Source of the DNA: Triglochin maritima
Taxonomy: Eukaryota; Streptophyta; Magnoliopsida; Alismatales; Juncaginaceae
Length of the DNA: 64,000 nucleotides
Assembly (NCBI GenBank): GCA_963682175.1
Contig: OY821781.1
Coordinates: forward strand, 39,817,254-39,881,253
Direction: 5' to 3'
In this document: positions 45,678 to 57,000 of the stretch, piece after piece
Layout: every line of letters begins with the position of its first letter
Numbering within the stretch: position 1 is the stretch's first letter
Translations under genes and position numbers: made by a program
The notes under the pieces: generated by a model
Seen by the model: the letters and a program-made list of their open reading frames with translations, nothing else
What the model was told of the DNA's origin: nothing
Databases searched by the model: none

Positions 45678-45685
45678 TATAAATA
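45678..45685 (+). promoter_or_regulatory. TATA box (TATAAATA)
   Basis: A consensus TATAAATA follows a GC-rich stretch (CGCGCGCGCC) and precedes a pyrimidine-rich leader and the GC-rich reading frame starting near 45737. It is the best sign that the downstream frame is or was transcribed. Confidence 0.45.
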
Positions 45686-45781
45686 CCTCATCTGTCGACA
45701 TCTTTGTCAAATCTTTTCCCCAAAACCGCTCCTCCATCGTCGTCCTCCTCCTCCTCCCACAAACCTTAACCCGCCCTGGAG

Positions 45782-46146
45782 ATGCCACTGGAGGTGATCC
45801 CGAAGCTCCTCCCGACGTCGCCGATCTCGAGCTGGAGGACGTCGATCTTGATCTTGACGTCGCCGATACCGAGCTTGACATCGATGATTTGGAGCTGGAA
45901 GATGTCGTCGAGCCCGAGCCCGAGCCGATCAGTCACGAAATATTTAAGAAGTTTACTCGAGGACGCGATCAGAGTCATCCTGGAGGAGGCACGAAGTCCA
46001 AGAAGCCTAAGGGGAAAGCCGAGTTTGCCGCCGTAAAGAAAGAAGCAGCTGCGAGGGCGGCAAAGTTGGTGGAAGCGGCGAAGAAGAAGGAGAAAAAGAA
46101 GAAAGGGACTCTTCTGAACAATGCTCCGTCGTCGTCGTTTGAATAA
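45782..46146 (+). CDS. Possible acidic-then-lysine-rich small protein, start unresolved
   Basis: A GC-rich open frame ending at 46146 reads DVADLELEDVDLDLDVADTE, then EPEPEPISHEIFKKF, then AEFAAVKKEAAARAAKLVEA and a KKKEKKKKG tail ending NAPSSSFE. The acidic block followed by an Ala/Lys helix looks like a real protein. However, the frame has no ATG: it stays open from about 45737 with no Met before the tail. The first ATG after the TATA box (45782) opens a different frame of 84 codons. Either an upstream exon, a frameshift, or a captured fragment must be assumed. The family is not recognised. Confidence 0.3.
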
Positions 46147-46366
46147 GACTTGTTTGAATAAGACTTGTCTCAGAAACCACTGAGACAAGTTTCTTTTGAG
46201 TTTGAATAAGACTTGTTTTCGATTTGTTCGAGTTATAAATAGTTTGTTACATATTTTTGTCTTTAGTTTTCCTCAGTTGTTTTGAGTTTTAGTCAGTTCA
46301 TTGGATTCAAGCTTTTTGTTTGTGGGATTTCCCCTTCAAATGTAGGGTTTGGTTATGTTGTTTGAA

Positions 46367-46849
46367 ACTTTTGAGTCTTTCAAGTTTGAGAGGAAATGAA
46401 AATGGAAAATAAAACCTGTTAACCATAAAAAAAAGAAAAGAAAATGGGCATCTATTACGTTATTGGTAGGGCTGCATCGAGGTGGCGCGGGTGGTTGGAG
46501 CGTCTTCATCTCAGCCCCTAACTTGTAAGATTTAAAACAGATTTGTGTTTGTGCTTTGCTTTGTTGATGAATTTTGTTGTGCATTTCTTCTTCTTCAAAT
46601 ATAGGAATTTTGAGTCTTCTGAGTTAAAAAACGAAAAACAAAAAACATGTTAACTATAAAAAACAAGAAAAGAAAATGGACATCTATTAGGTTATTGGTA
46701 GGGTTGAATGGAGGAAGAAGGTCCCGGGAGTGTTTTCATCTCAGCCACTAACTTTTAAGATTTAAAAGAGGTATGTGTATGTGCTTTGTTCTATTGTTGA
46801 ATTTTGGTTGTGCGATTTTTTTTCAAATATAGAAACTTTGAGTCGTCTG
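46367..46849 (+). repeat. Tandem repeat, about 240-bp unit, copies 1-2, derived from exon 1/intron 1 of the 54-kb gene
   Basis: Units start GAGTCTTTCAAGTTTGAGAG and GAGTCTTCTGAGTTAAAAAA. They carry GAAATGAAAATGG, ATCTATTAGGTTATTGGTAG, then GGAGCGTCTTCATCTCAGCC followed by a CTAACTTGTAAG-type junction. The last part matches the end of exon 1 of the glycine-rich gene (GGGAGCGTCTTCGTCTCGGC, CTAATTTGTGAG). Copies 3-4 lie at 51528-51990, beyond an LTR insertion. Confidence 0.75.
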
Positions 46850-47025
46850 TGTAACACACCAGAACAGCGAAAAAATTGAAATTTTAACAATAAAAAGATC
46901 TCAAGGTAATAATCATCAAACGAGAATGTTACTTATATAAATAACCAGTCGGTGCACCAAATACTACAGAGTTTGTCAAAATACATGATTACATCAACAC
47001 AACAAAAGAATACAGGTAATCATGA

Positions 47026-47391
47026 CCTCTGTTCTGAAATGCGGCCGCGATGCGTGGGAGACGCGCCTCGCATCTCCCCGATGCGGCCCACATCTTGACC
47101 CGCATGTGTGGGTAGATGCGACCGTATTTCAGAACACCTACTTTTTGTTTTGTTTTTTGTTATTTTTGAGTTTTTTATTTTTTATTCTAATGTGTTTAAT
47201 ATTAACTTGTTCATCTTAGAAATTATTCAAAAATTACCTAAATTTCAGTTACATGTATATAATTTATAATTAATATATCTATATTATATTATTTAATTAT
47301 TAAATCGCAAACCGCATATGCACCCCGCATACCGCATATGTCGGATGCGGTGCCTTGCCGCATCGCATCCGCATCCCGTATTACTGAACAT
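47026..47391. mobile_element. MITE with GCATCC-rich ends, family B, copy 2 (inverted)
   Basis: A reverse-orientation relative of 41933-42347, sharing both GC-rich ends and the AT-rich core (ATTTAATTATTAAATCGCAA). It starts CCTCTGTTCTGAAATGCGGC. Flanks TAATCATGA and TAATCACGA agree at 8 of 9 positions. It is inserted within the gypsy-type LTR and so is younger than it. Confidence 0.75.
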
Positions 47392-48586
47392 TAATCACGA
47401 CGACCTCAAATAGTCTGAAGAGGATTCTGACCCCAAAATGTGTTCGCCCGCTGTCACCACCCCACAGAACCTACTGTGGTCCTGAAACATGAATTAAACA
47501 ACAATACTTGAGTTTCCCATTAAGAAACCCCGTATGCCAAACTCACATATATGAATGCAATAGTACCGTAATGAACTTATCATACTAGTAGCATGTTATG
47601 TCATCAACTGAAATGAAAACAGATCCCCTTCAAAGTTAAAACAAGACCTCAATCCTACAAAAGCAACAAGCACCCTCGGAGACATACCGTAGGCACATAC
47701 GATCTTATGAACAGTACATAACACACCCCCACACACGACTACTCTAGCCAAAGGATCGGTGAGGAGCGTTCGCACCTCCCCGCCAAATGGATCAGATTTG
47801 AAACATCGTGGTCTACACCACACCAACAGAGCTGTTTCCCGTTCAGTCCAACAATCACTCAGTAGGTGCCCAGATGAGCTATCATCGTCTGAACAACATC
47901 GGCGACATCACCGACACAACATTGACGGTACAACATACGACCGGTACAACATTGGACGACACAACGTCATCGCCGGAACAACGTCGGCGAAATCAAACCG
48001 GAACATCGTCGACAACATTATCGTCGACACAACATCGGTGAACAGGCACAGGAAGAGATGAGACAGGAAACTGAATTGACATGACACGTCGAAAATCTCC
48101 TGAACAAGATCGGAAGAACTGACCGCTTTCTACAAAACTATGCTCTGCACTTCAAGATCCAAATTCGAAATGGTTCCTGGTCATGGTCAGAGACCACTGT
48201 GTTCGCGCACTAGCGCGTTAGCACGCACATCCGTGGTGCATGCTCGTCTCGCCTAGACTCCTCAACGGCCAATCACATCGCAAGATCATGCGTGTCGAAA
48301 TGAGACCTATTTTCGTCAAAGCTGCAACAACTCTATGAGCTACAACATACGTCCGACACAACATCGGGCGGTTCCGGACCGTAGTCCGCAAGGTTATCAT
48401 GCTCCAATAGCCATGCATCATCATACATTGGGACCCGCAATCCCTCAGGTCTGCTACTCTACTCTGAGTCAAGACAGTAAAATATCACGTCATAGTCTAT
48501 CAACAGAGGTGGTTTGTCCCAACTACCCACACCCTTTCACTCGACGATCCCTGGGCAGGCATGATCAACGCACCCACCGTCACCTC

Positions 48587-50619
48587 TGTAGGATTTCTAG
48601 TTTAATTGTACATATATATTTTCCAAATTTTTTTGTACAATAATGATCATTCATATATTTTCTACGATTTGTTTTTCATGCATGCATCAGTTTGTTTTAA
48701 TGATTGCTTAAAACACATTAAAACAAACATTGGGCTCCGAAATTCATACCTAGAAGTTCTCTAAAACTTCTTGAAGATCCGGAGACGTTGAGGATGCTTG
48801 TTGCTGCGCCGGATGCCTCCGAGTATTCACCAAACTCTAAACAAGATTGGAGAGAGAAAAGTTAGCCTCTCAATCTGCAATAGAGTTTAGAATCTAATTA
48901 CTAACCCCTCTTTAATTCCCTTGAGAATAAGATCTTTGAAAACTAAAACTAAACTTAAGAATTAAGGAAATTTCGTGGATAATTATGGAGAGAGAAGTTT
49001 GCACAAGGAGATAATAAATTAATTAATGAGGTAATGAGATAAACTTGTATTTATAAGTTCTCTCCAAATTACCTATTCATGTGCAACCTTTTGCCCATGA
49101 TTTCATGCAAACTTCCATCTAACCATCCATTATTTGCTATCAAATAATCTTAACCACAAATTAAATCAATTATGGACCAATTCCATGCATGATCTAATTA
49201 ATTCTTAAATTAATTCTGCAGAAAACCGTCTGGACCGGTCGATCGTTTGGAGGTGCGGTCGACCGTTCGAACCAAGTTTCGGTCGACCGTTCTCAACAGT
49301 AAAACTATTTTATCGCAATGTTCGGTCGACCGACCGATAGATTCAGTCGACCGTTCTGAACAGACGAAAATTCCCTGTTATTGGTCGAGACGTGTCCGGT
49401 CGACCGTGCATAGTTCGGTTGACCGATCAACAGTAAACAGTCGACCATTTTTTTGCACAGTCCTGCAGTTGGTCAAATTTTGGTTTTACCCCTATTTAAT
49501 TTGACATTTCGGGATTAGTAGTAAATTCACAACTTATGTAACATATTATCCTATGTAATGATAAATCATTACACCTCATAATATTTACATCACATATGAA
49601 TTTAATTTAGATTCCAATTATGTCATTAATCACAACATAAATTTGATTTTGCTTGTTCACCCCATGTGTCATATTTTTTACATGAAACCCGACACATCCT
49701 ATGAACTCAAAATCCTTATTTCTTGTTTCCCAGTTTTGTGGTGTGACCTATGAGAGGATCTAGACTAAGTTGACAGTGATATTAAGATCTTAATATCACA
49801 AGCTATAAGCGGTATCTAGCTACACATTATATCTCCCAATTAGTTAGATGTCTTAATTCCACTCGAACCAAAACACGATCCATTTAGTGATGGCGTGCAC
49901 CACTTGTGTCCGTCCCTTGCCTCATGATATTAAGAATACACACAAAGTAGTATTGTGTCATCTTTGTATTAGTATTCATTTCTTGATCTCTTTAAGCTAG
50001 TTATAAATATGTGACTTAACTCAAATCACATTGTGCACATTATAACTTTGCTTTATCAAGGGGTCCACTAATATCATCACTCAATTAAGATGAACAATGC
50101 TAATCTTTTGACTAACTATCTTCTCCAACAAAAGTCATACTTAACTAACTAATGCCTTTACACTACACTCATTGATAGCTTAAGACACTAGTCTAATTAA
50201 GCACTCCTTAAGCGATCGGATATAAATCGCATATCAAAGGACCAAGGACACAGTAAAATATTAATGACACAGAAACACATTTCTATAATATTTTACTTGT
50301 TTGGTCAATTCGGTATACAAAAGTAATATTTTCCTCTTTTGCCTACCCGTGTTGTCACTCACTTGTAAAGCTACAATGATCTATGACCAACACGACAATC
50401 TTAACTCCGTAATCAATGTCCCATGTTAATTACCATGATTGCGAATATCTTTTGTTTCATGTAAACCAATATCTTTTAGAGCTCTACGGTTAATGACCAA
50501 GAGCATCTTCCTTAACACTTCTAAAAGACGAATAACATAAACAAGGAACAAAATGATTTCTCATTCAATTCATAATAATTGACATTTAAAAGTAAAACTT
50601 TTAGAATACATTCCCTTCA
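48587..50619 (-). mobile_element. Nested solo LTR, probably copia type
   Basis: The element reads TGTAGGATTTC...ATTCCCTTCA with TG/CA ends and the perfect 5-bp duplication ACCTC on both sides (48582-48586 and 50620-50624). Sense is probably the minus strand: CTTATAAATACAAG at about 49045 gives a TATA box there, and the sense end is CCTACA. It is 2033 bp with no coding domain. A CGGTCGACCG array (49236-49447) lies some 190 bp upstream of that TATA box in sense orientation. Confidence 0.8.
49236..49447. repeat. Array of CGGTCGACCG palindromes (copy 2)
   Basis: About nine copies or one- to three-base variants of CGGTCGACCG have centres near 49240, 49260, 49284, 49327, 49348, 49386, 49401, 49420 and 49442. 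Most neighbours are 19-24 bp apart. It is inside the nested LTR. Confidence 0.85.
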
Positions 50620-50710
50620 ACCTCTTGGCTCACGCACTAGGCGATGACACAGGTTTTCGTGAACAGAGTTGACACTTCACTAGGACCGGGAATTCGGTTC
50701 TGCGCACAAA

Positions 50711-51166
50711 CGGTCGACCGAAATAGGCAATCCGGCTGACTGTTCCCATGGGATCCGGTCGACCGAAAGTTTTCAACGGTCGAACTCTCTGCGCATAACC
50801 TAAGTCCCAACTGTCGAACGAAAGTCTAAAATCGGTCGACCGATACGTTGTAAAAATATAGAGTCTGGTCAAAATCAAACAAGTCCAACGGTCGACCGAC
50901 TCAGGGGTCCCGGTCAATCGAAAACTACCAGGGGCAACCTAGCAGTTCTAGTCATCTATCGGTCGAAAAAGTAAATATCGGTCGAACAACACATTAAGTT
51001 CACTTAAGCTCTGGTCGAACCAAAGTCAGGAACTACTAGACATTCCTCCGACCCACCAGCATAAGCACAACCGGTTGACCGTCACATGACATCGTTCGAC
51101 CGATGTTGGTTAAAGTCGGGCAAAATATACTAAGCCGGTCGACCGCGACCAAGCATCGGTCGACCG
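50711..51166. repeat. Array of paired CGGTCGACCG palindromes (copy 3)
   Basis: Pairs of the palindrome or close variants have centres at about 50715/50737, 50760/50781, 50815/50837, 50893/50915, 50964/50983, 51076/51097 and 51140/51161. Within pairs the spacing is 19-22 bp. It lies in the outer gypsy-type LTR, whose other sequence is unlike the nested LTR. Confidence 0.85.
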
Positions 51167-51527
51167 AAATCCGACAGCCACCCGCTTGTCGGGTATCTCT
51201 TGCTGTCCTCGTCGCCGACGAGGTCTCCGACTACCCTACGACGATCAAAATCACACCCACGAGTGTGAGCAAAACAAAACACACAATTGAACCGGCATAC
51301 TTTCTTCGCTTGCCGAAGACGCCGAAGAACGCTCACACGAGAAGACTCAACGGTCATGCCTCGAAGTCGCGCACACGCATTTCACCACGCCTTCTTCCAA
51401 ACCAAAACCAAAACCCACACCAAATCCAACACCCAACCAATCCATCAATCCAACCACTCCTACACCCATACCCCATCACCTCACCAAAACCTCCAACAGT
51501 ACCCTAAGAAGGGTTAGGGACGTGACA

Positions 51528-51990
51528 GTCTGAGTTTGAGGAAATGAAAATGGAAAATGTGTTAACTATCAAAAAAGAAAAAAAAGAAAAGAAAATAGAC
51601 ATCTATTAGGTTATATTGGTAGGGTTGCATGGAGGAAGGAGGTCCAGTCGGAGCATTTTCGTCACGACTGTCAACAGATCTGTGTTTGTACTCTGTTGCT
51701 GGATTTTTTTTGCGCGTTTTTTTTCAAAAGTAGGATTGGTTAAGTGGTTTGGAAGTTTGAATTTTTTTGAGTTTGAGGAAATGAAAATGGAAATTATGTT
51801 AACTATCAAAAAATAAAAGAAAAGAAAATGGATGTTATGTCTACTAGGTTATTGGTCGGGAAAAAAAAGGAGGATTAGGGTGATGATGGGGGGGAGAATG
51901 TTGTGATCGAGTGTACTGAAAAGAATTAAAAGCAAAAGACTATGCCTATTCGGTTATTGATCCGGAAAAGTTGATAGTTTTGTTCTTTCA
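51528..51990 (+). repeat. Tandem repeat, about 240-bp unit, copies 3-4
   Basis: This continues the array at 46367-46849 after the LTR insertion. Units begin at about 51530 and 51770 with GAGTTTGAGGAAATGAAAAT. The third unit keeps GGGTTGCATGGAGGAAGGAG and a decayed copy of the exon 1/intron 1 junction. The array runs out by about 52000. Confidence 0.7.
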
Positions 51991-52838
51991 AATGTAGGAT
52001 TCAGTAAAGTAGTTTCAGTTTTTCAAGTGCTGAGAAAAAAGAAAGGGCTGCCTATTGGGTTATTAGTCGGGAAGAGTGGTAGTTTGTGGTGTAATGTGAA
52101 GGTTATTGTCGTTACTTATAAAGTTCAAGGTGATAAATTTGAAGGAAAAAGGTATAAAATTAGAACACGAGAGTTACGGAGTTCATATGTTTGGATTAGG
52201 TCATGTTGTGATTAGGATTTCCTGCCATACTGCCATCTTATATTTATTAGGTTTTTAATGCTGCTGAAAATGTAATGATAAATAAATTTACCAATAAAAT
52301 GCTTCAACCCAGTTAAGGCTGTAAGTGGACCAGTTTTCTGGTGTGCTCTGTATTTTGAAGGGCACCATCATATTTCTCCCGAACTATCAATTTGTCAACA
52401 ATGTAAAACTGGTTTGAATCAGAGAAGTCAGGACCGTCCCGGACAAATACTAAATGCAGTTATTTCTTACTGTCATTTTCTTATAGAAATACTAATTGCA
52501 GTTTTTATGTTAATTAAAGAATCACAAACCTCAAACAATCTCAATCTTACACCTCTTCATATCACATCCATATTGGTTACATCTTACCACTCCCTCCTCT
52601 TCCTTAAATCCTTGGCAAGTAGCAACGCTTTGATACTTTTTGAATTCTTTGCAATGATGGCAAACTTGATTTCCTATCTCACGACGTTCCACTCCGCCTC
52701 TTAGTAACGGCCAACATGGGCTGCCTTCTCTTTCTCCATCTCTCAGCCCTGTCTTTATGTATATGAACTGTCTAGATCACAACCGGGTATGTGTTGTTTT
52801 ATCACCACAAGTCCACAAATCATGTTCTACGTCGTTTT
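51991..52838. other. Intergenic, no gene seen
   Basis: Sequence between the tandem array and the duplicated gene fragment. No intact reading frame or clear transposon end is visible. Confidence 0.45.
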
Positions 52839-53407
52839 CCTCCTCTGTTGAGCCATCAGGGCTCCAAGCCACCTCCACTCTCCTAAGAATTACCATGAAT
52901 CAATTTTGGTTAAAGTCAACTGGTGCACTGCCACTTAAGAGATCACTTTGGTTTGGACTTCCTTAGATTTTCTTTTAGGTGTCTTTGGTGTTTGGCTTTG
53001 ATTAGTTAGGGTTCTACATATTTAAATGAGTTAGGTTTTGTTTGTGGGAACTGTGAGGGTTCTTTTGTTAATCATTTTCTTATATATTTGTTTAGATTCT
53101 GGTAATATCTTCTTAGATAATTTGTTCTATTTTTTGTTTTCTTATCATATGGCTTTTTACTTGATCCACCTTTTCAGTGAATGTTTCATCAACCAATGTA
53201 AGTTATTATATGTCTCTATAGTTAATTTACACCATCTGGTTGAATTTGTTCTTATGTTTCCAGGAGGTATAGAAGCTCCCTATGTCCTAACAACAACGGT
53301 GCTGCTGGAACTCTCTCTATATGATGCATATCCGCATAGTCTTACTATTGATAATTACAACTTATCGACCATGACCGATACACTTCTCATGGAGTTTCCA
53401 AATATGT
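52839..53407 (+). pseudogene. Broken copy of intron 1 and exon 3 of the glycine-rich membrane protein gene
   Basis: 52839-53132 matches 54808-55118 (part of intron 1). 53141-53407 matches 56533-56790 (end of intron 2 and most of exon 3). The region between them, including exon 2, is missing. In the exon 3 copy small insertions (GGAGGTATAGAAG for GGAGGTAGAAG, and CTCTCTCTATATG for CTCTATATG) shift the frame. It cannot be functional. Confidence 0.85.
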
Positions 53408-54028
53408 TATTTCTGAATATATTGACCGTTTTCCTCATTTTTTAGGGCTAGTTGCTAAATATACTTATGATCTATCTTTGTGGAAAAATTCTAGTCAAAT
53501 CGAATGTTGAATTTGTTTCAAATTTGGGTCGGATTTAAAACTATTCAATCTCAAATTTTAGTAAAATTGGACATCCGATTTTATTCAAACTTTACCGTAA
53601 GATACATTAGAATCATATTTGGCAAAACACACGAAAACATTCATGGAAAAATGTTGAATATATTAAAAAAATAATTTTTTGATAGAAAAATGATCAAAAT
53701 ATTACACAAATCAAAATTTAAAATGTATAAGTAGGACGTTTTGAAGTTCAAATGTCAAAATGGAACGCAACGATAATTTAGAGGGTAACCCGTAATTTAC
53801 CCCCAAAAATTCTTCCACAACTAACTCCTTAACGAACCTTAACACGTAGACAACTCGTTAATATATAATAATAATAAAAACAAAATTCCAAATGCCACGT
53901 CAGCAGCACCACCATTTCCCACTCCACACTCCCCTCTCCACTCTCCACCTCCTCCGCCTTCCTCGTCTTCCCCATCCAAACCACTATATAAACCCAAACC
54001 CAAACCCTAATTTTTCCATGTTCCCAAA
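53408..54028 (+). promoter_or_regulatory. Promoter of the glycine-rich membrane protein gene
   Basis: After the pseudogene copy comes AT-rich DNA, then a pyrimidine-rich stretch, TATATAAA at 53985-53992, and a telo-box AAACCCTAA at 54002-54010. The TATA box is only 37 bp before the ATG at 54029, which implies a leader of roughly 15 bases, or use of another start. A first ATG at 54018 opens a different, short frame. Confidence 0.5.
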
Positions 54029-57000
54029 ATGCCCTTCCTCTACCTCCTCCTCCTCCTCCACCTCCCCATCTCCTCAACCTCCGCCACCTCCTGCGAGACC
54101 GACCTCGGCGGCGTCGGCTCCTTCACGACCATCTGTCTCCTAACCACCACCCTCGTCCTCGACACCTCCATCCACGTCACGGCCCCGGGGTCCCTCCTCC
54201 TCACCTCTACAGCCGCCATCCTCTGCCCGATCCCCTCCTGCGAGATCACCTTCCACCTCGGCGGATCCATCACGATCGGGAACTCCGCTCGGATTGAGGC
54301 CGGGACGGTGGGGCTGGAGGCGGAGAAGGTGAGAATAGACTGGACGGCGGTGGTGAATGCGTCCGGGTTGGGTGGCCCCCCGCCGGAGAGGACGAGTGGG
54401 GTTCCGAGTGGGGTTGGTGGGGGTGGGTATGGAGGGAGAGGAGCGACGTGTGTGGGTAGAGGTGGTGATTGGGGTGGGGATGAGTATGGCTGGTCGGAGT
54501 TGATGTTTCCGAGGAGTTATGGGAGTAAAGGTGGGTCGGTTAGTAGGGTTGTGGATTTTGGTGGTGGGGGTGGTGGGAGGGTTTGGGTGATTGGGAACGA
54601 TTTTGTAGAGGTTTTGGGGACGGTTGAGGCGAACGGTGGGGATGGGGGCTTGCATGGTGGTGGCGGGTCTGGTGGGAGCGTCTTCGTCTCGGCTCCTAAT
54701 TTGTGAGTTTTTAATCAGATTTGAGTTGATTGAATATTGCTTTTTGGTGCCTTTTTAAGTCATAGTCATTTCCTTTTTTATGTTAATTGATACTTTAAAG
54801 TGGTTTACCTCCTCTGTTGAGCTGTCAGGGCTCCAAGCCACCTCCATTCTCCTAAGAACTACCATGAACCAATTTTGGTTAAAGTCAACTGGTGCACTGC
54901 CACCAAGAGATCACTTTCGTTTGGACTTCATCCTTTGTGCTTCTCCTTAGATTTTCTTTTAGGTGTCTTTGGTGTTTGCCTTTGATTAGTTAGGGTTCTA
55001 CATATTGAAATGAGTTAGGTTTTGTTTGTGGGAACTGTGAGGGTTATTTTGTTAATCATTTTCTTATATATTTGTTTAGATTATGGAAATATCTTCTTAG
55101 ATAATTTGTTCTATTTTAATGCAAACAAGATTAGAAGTTGTGATTGGTGGTTGTTGTAGTAACCAGTGGTACCCTTAGGCCATGCCAGAGTTATGATAAC
55201 TCACATTGCTATGTGTTATTCATATTTTTGCTCATATATAGTTACATTGAGCTTGATAAGCAGTATTTATAATTGTTTTTTCCAAAGTCATATTTTACAT
55301 ACTTCAGTTATATAAACCGATAGTTCCAAATGAGGAATGATTAGATCCCACATTAAATAGTTGGGTTTCTTCTACCTTCGTTGCGTTTGTGCTTGCATAA
55401 ATTTGAATAAATGTGCACGAAACATGGCACTACGACTAAGGATGTCGAATATTCGATCTGAAAATTTTAGTTTGATTGCTAAATGGTAGGTAAATACTTA
55501 GTTATTAAAATTTGGATTTCAAATAGGTACAGAAATCCATACGAAATTCAAATTCAGATACAAACTTGGGTATTGAGTAAATTATATTTCAATATCTGAA
55601 AATACAAACAAAATACGTTAAGTATATGACAATTATTTCTAGAAAATAATTTTATAAGAAAAGCAACTATTTCTTATATTAGGTAAAAGGTAATGGAGAA
55701 AGGAGGTACAAAATGACAATGACGAAGTAGGTCAGTGTGAACTTTAGCCCGAAAACCGTGATGCTAGTTGAGATTCCCCATTCACCGTTCAACTCCAAGT
55801 TAGGTGATTTAAAACTTAGCCCTTCCAAATTGAAACAAAATCATTCTTTCAGTTTCTGAAATTGAATTATACCAAGCCTTCCAAATGTTCTACTAAACTC
55901 TGATTTATCTGAGTTGCCATACAAGGAGTTACTATTTGCAAAAAAGGTTTTTTGTTGTTTTTATTTTTAACTATGGGCGCATTCGCATGCTTAGTCATTT
56001 TAATTTTTCCAATATCAGGAAAGGCATTGGTGTGATAAGTGCTTCAGGGGGCAATGGTATAGCTGGTGGAGGTGGTGGTCGAGTTTCAATCAATGTTACG
56101 AACAAGGATGGCGAACTACGAATCTTTGTTCATGGTGAGTCAGTTGATTTATTTTTATAGCTTTGTTTTCTCGTTTGCCCTTGGCCTCCTGAAGTATTTT
56201 CGACCATATATTTTGTAAATTGTAGTAGACAAGATATTGCAGTTATTTCAATTAGCTGCTGGTATTGCTAAAACTGCAGTGTTCTTTTGGAAAAATGCTT
56301 CACGAAGAATCTGAATTCTCGCTCCATGTTTTTCATACATTCATGCAATTTTCAAATCCAAATGACCATTTGAAGATATGTTTGAGGGGAAAAAATCTTC
56401 TATACAGTAAGATAAAAGAACAGCACACAAATTAGTTGGCTGGTAAAAATACTCAGCCTCTATTTAGGAACTTTTGATAGAAAGTTCAAAGTTTTTACAA
56501 TGTCCAGAGTGGCCTCTTGATATGAGCATTCCACTATCATATGGCTTTTTACGTGATCCATGCTTTCAGTGAATGTTTCATCAACCAATGTAAGTTAGTA
56601 TATGTCTCTATAGTTAATTTACACCATCTGGTTGAATTTGTCCTTGTGTTTCCAGGAGGTAGAAGCTCCCTATGTCCTACCAACAACGGTGCTGCTGGAA
56701 CTCTATATGATGCATATCCACATAGTCTTACTATTGATAATTACAACCTATTGACCATGACCGATACACTTCTCATGGAGTTTCCAAATAGGCCTTTGTG
56801 GGCTAATATATTTGTGCAAAACAATGCAAGAGTTGTTGTTCCATTACTATGGAGTCGTGTGCAGGTCAGATCTGTTCCATATCTTCCTCTCAATTTTTAT
56901 GATGTCATAACCTCTTTCCATATTGCTAAAACATTTAATAATTTTAGTTCCTTTACTTTTCATGACAACATTGCAGAGCCATTCCTCATTTCTCTCCTTT

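Larger units (their letters stand above)
46850..51527 (-). mobile_element. LTR-retrotransposon insertion, probably solo LTR of gypsy type, with nested elements
   Basis: The block starts TGTAACACACC and ends GGGTTAGGGACGTGACA, flanked by the perfect 5-bp duplication GTCTG (46845-46849 and 51528-51532). On the minus strand it begins TGTCACGTCCCTAACCC, a common start for plant gypsy LTRs. Inside are a MITE (47026-47391) and a second LTR (48587-50619). What remains, about 2.3 kb, has no gag, protease, RT or integrase, so it is most simply a solo LTR. A CGGTCGACCG array lies near its sense-strand 5' side. Confidence 0.75.

Noticed and set aside
46850..51527. Full-length autonomous retrotransposon.
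   Set aside because: No gag, protease, RT, RNase H or integrase motif is visible in any frame, and the size without nested elements is about 2.3 kb.
54018..54143. Short frame from the first ATG before the glycine-rich protein.
   Set aside because: It overlaps the true start in another frame and encodes only low-complexity Ser/Pro; at best a uORF-like overlap.
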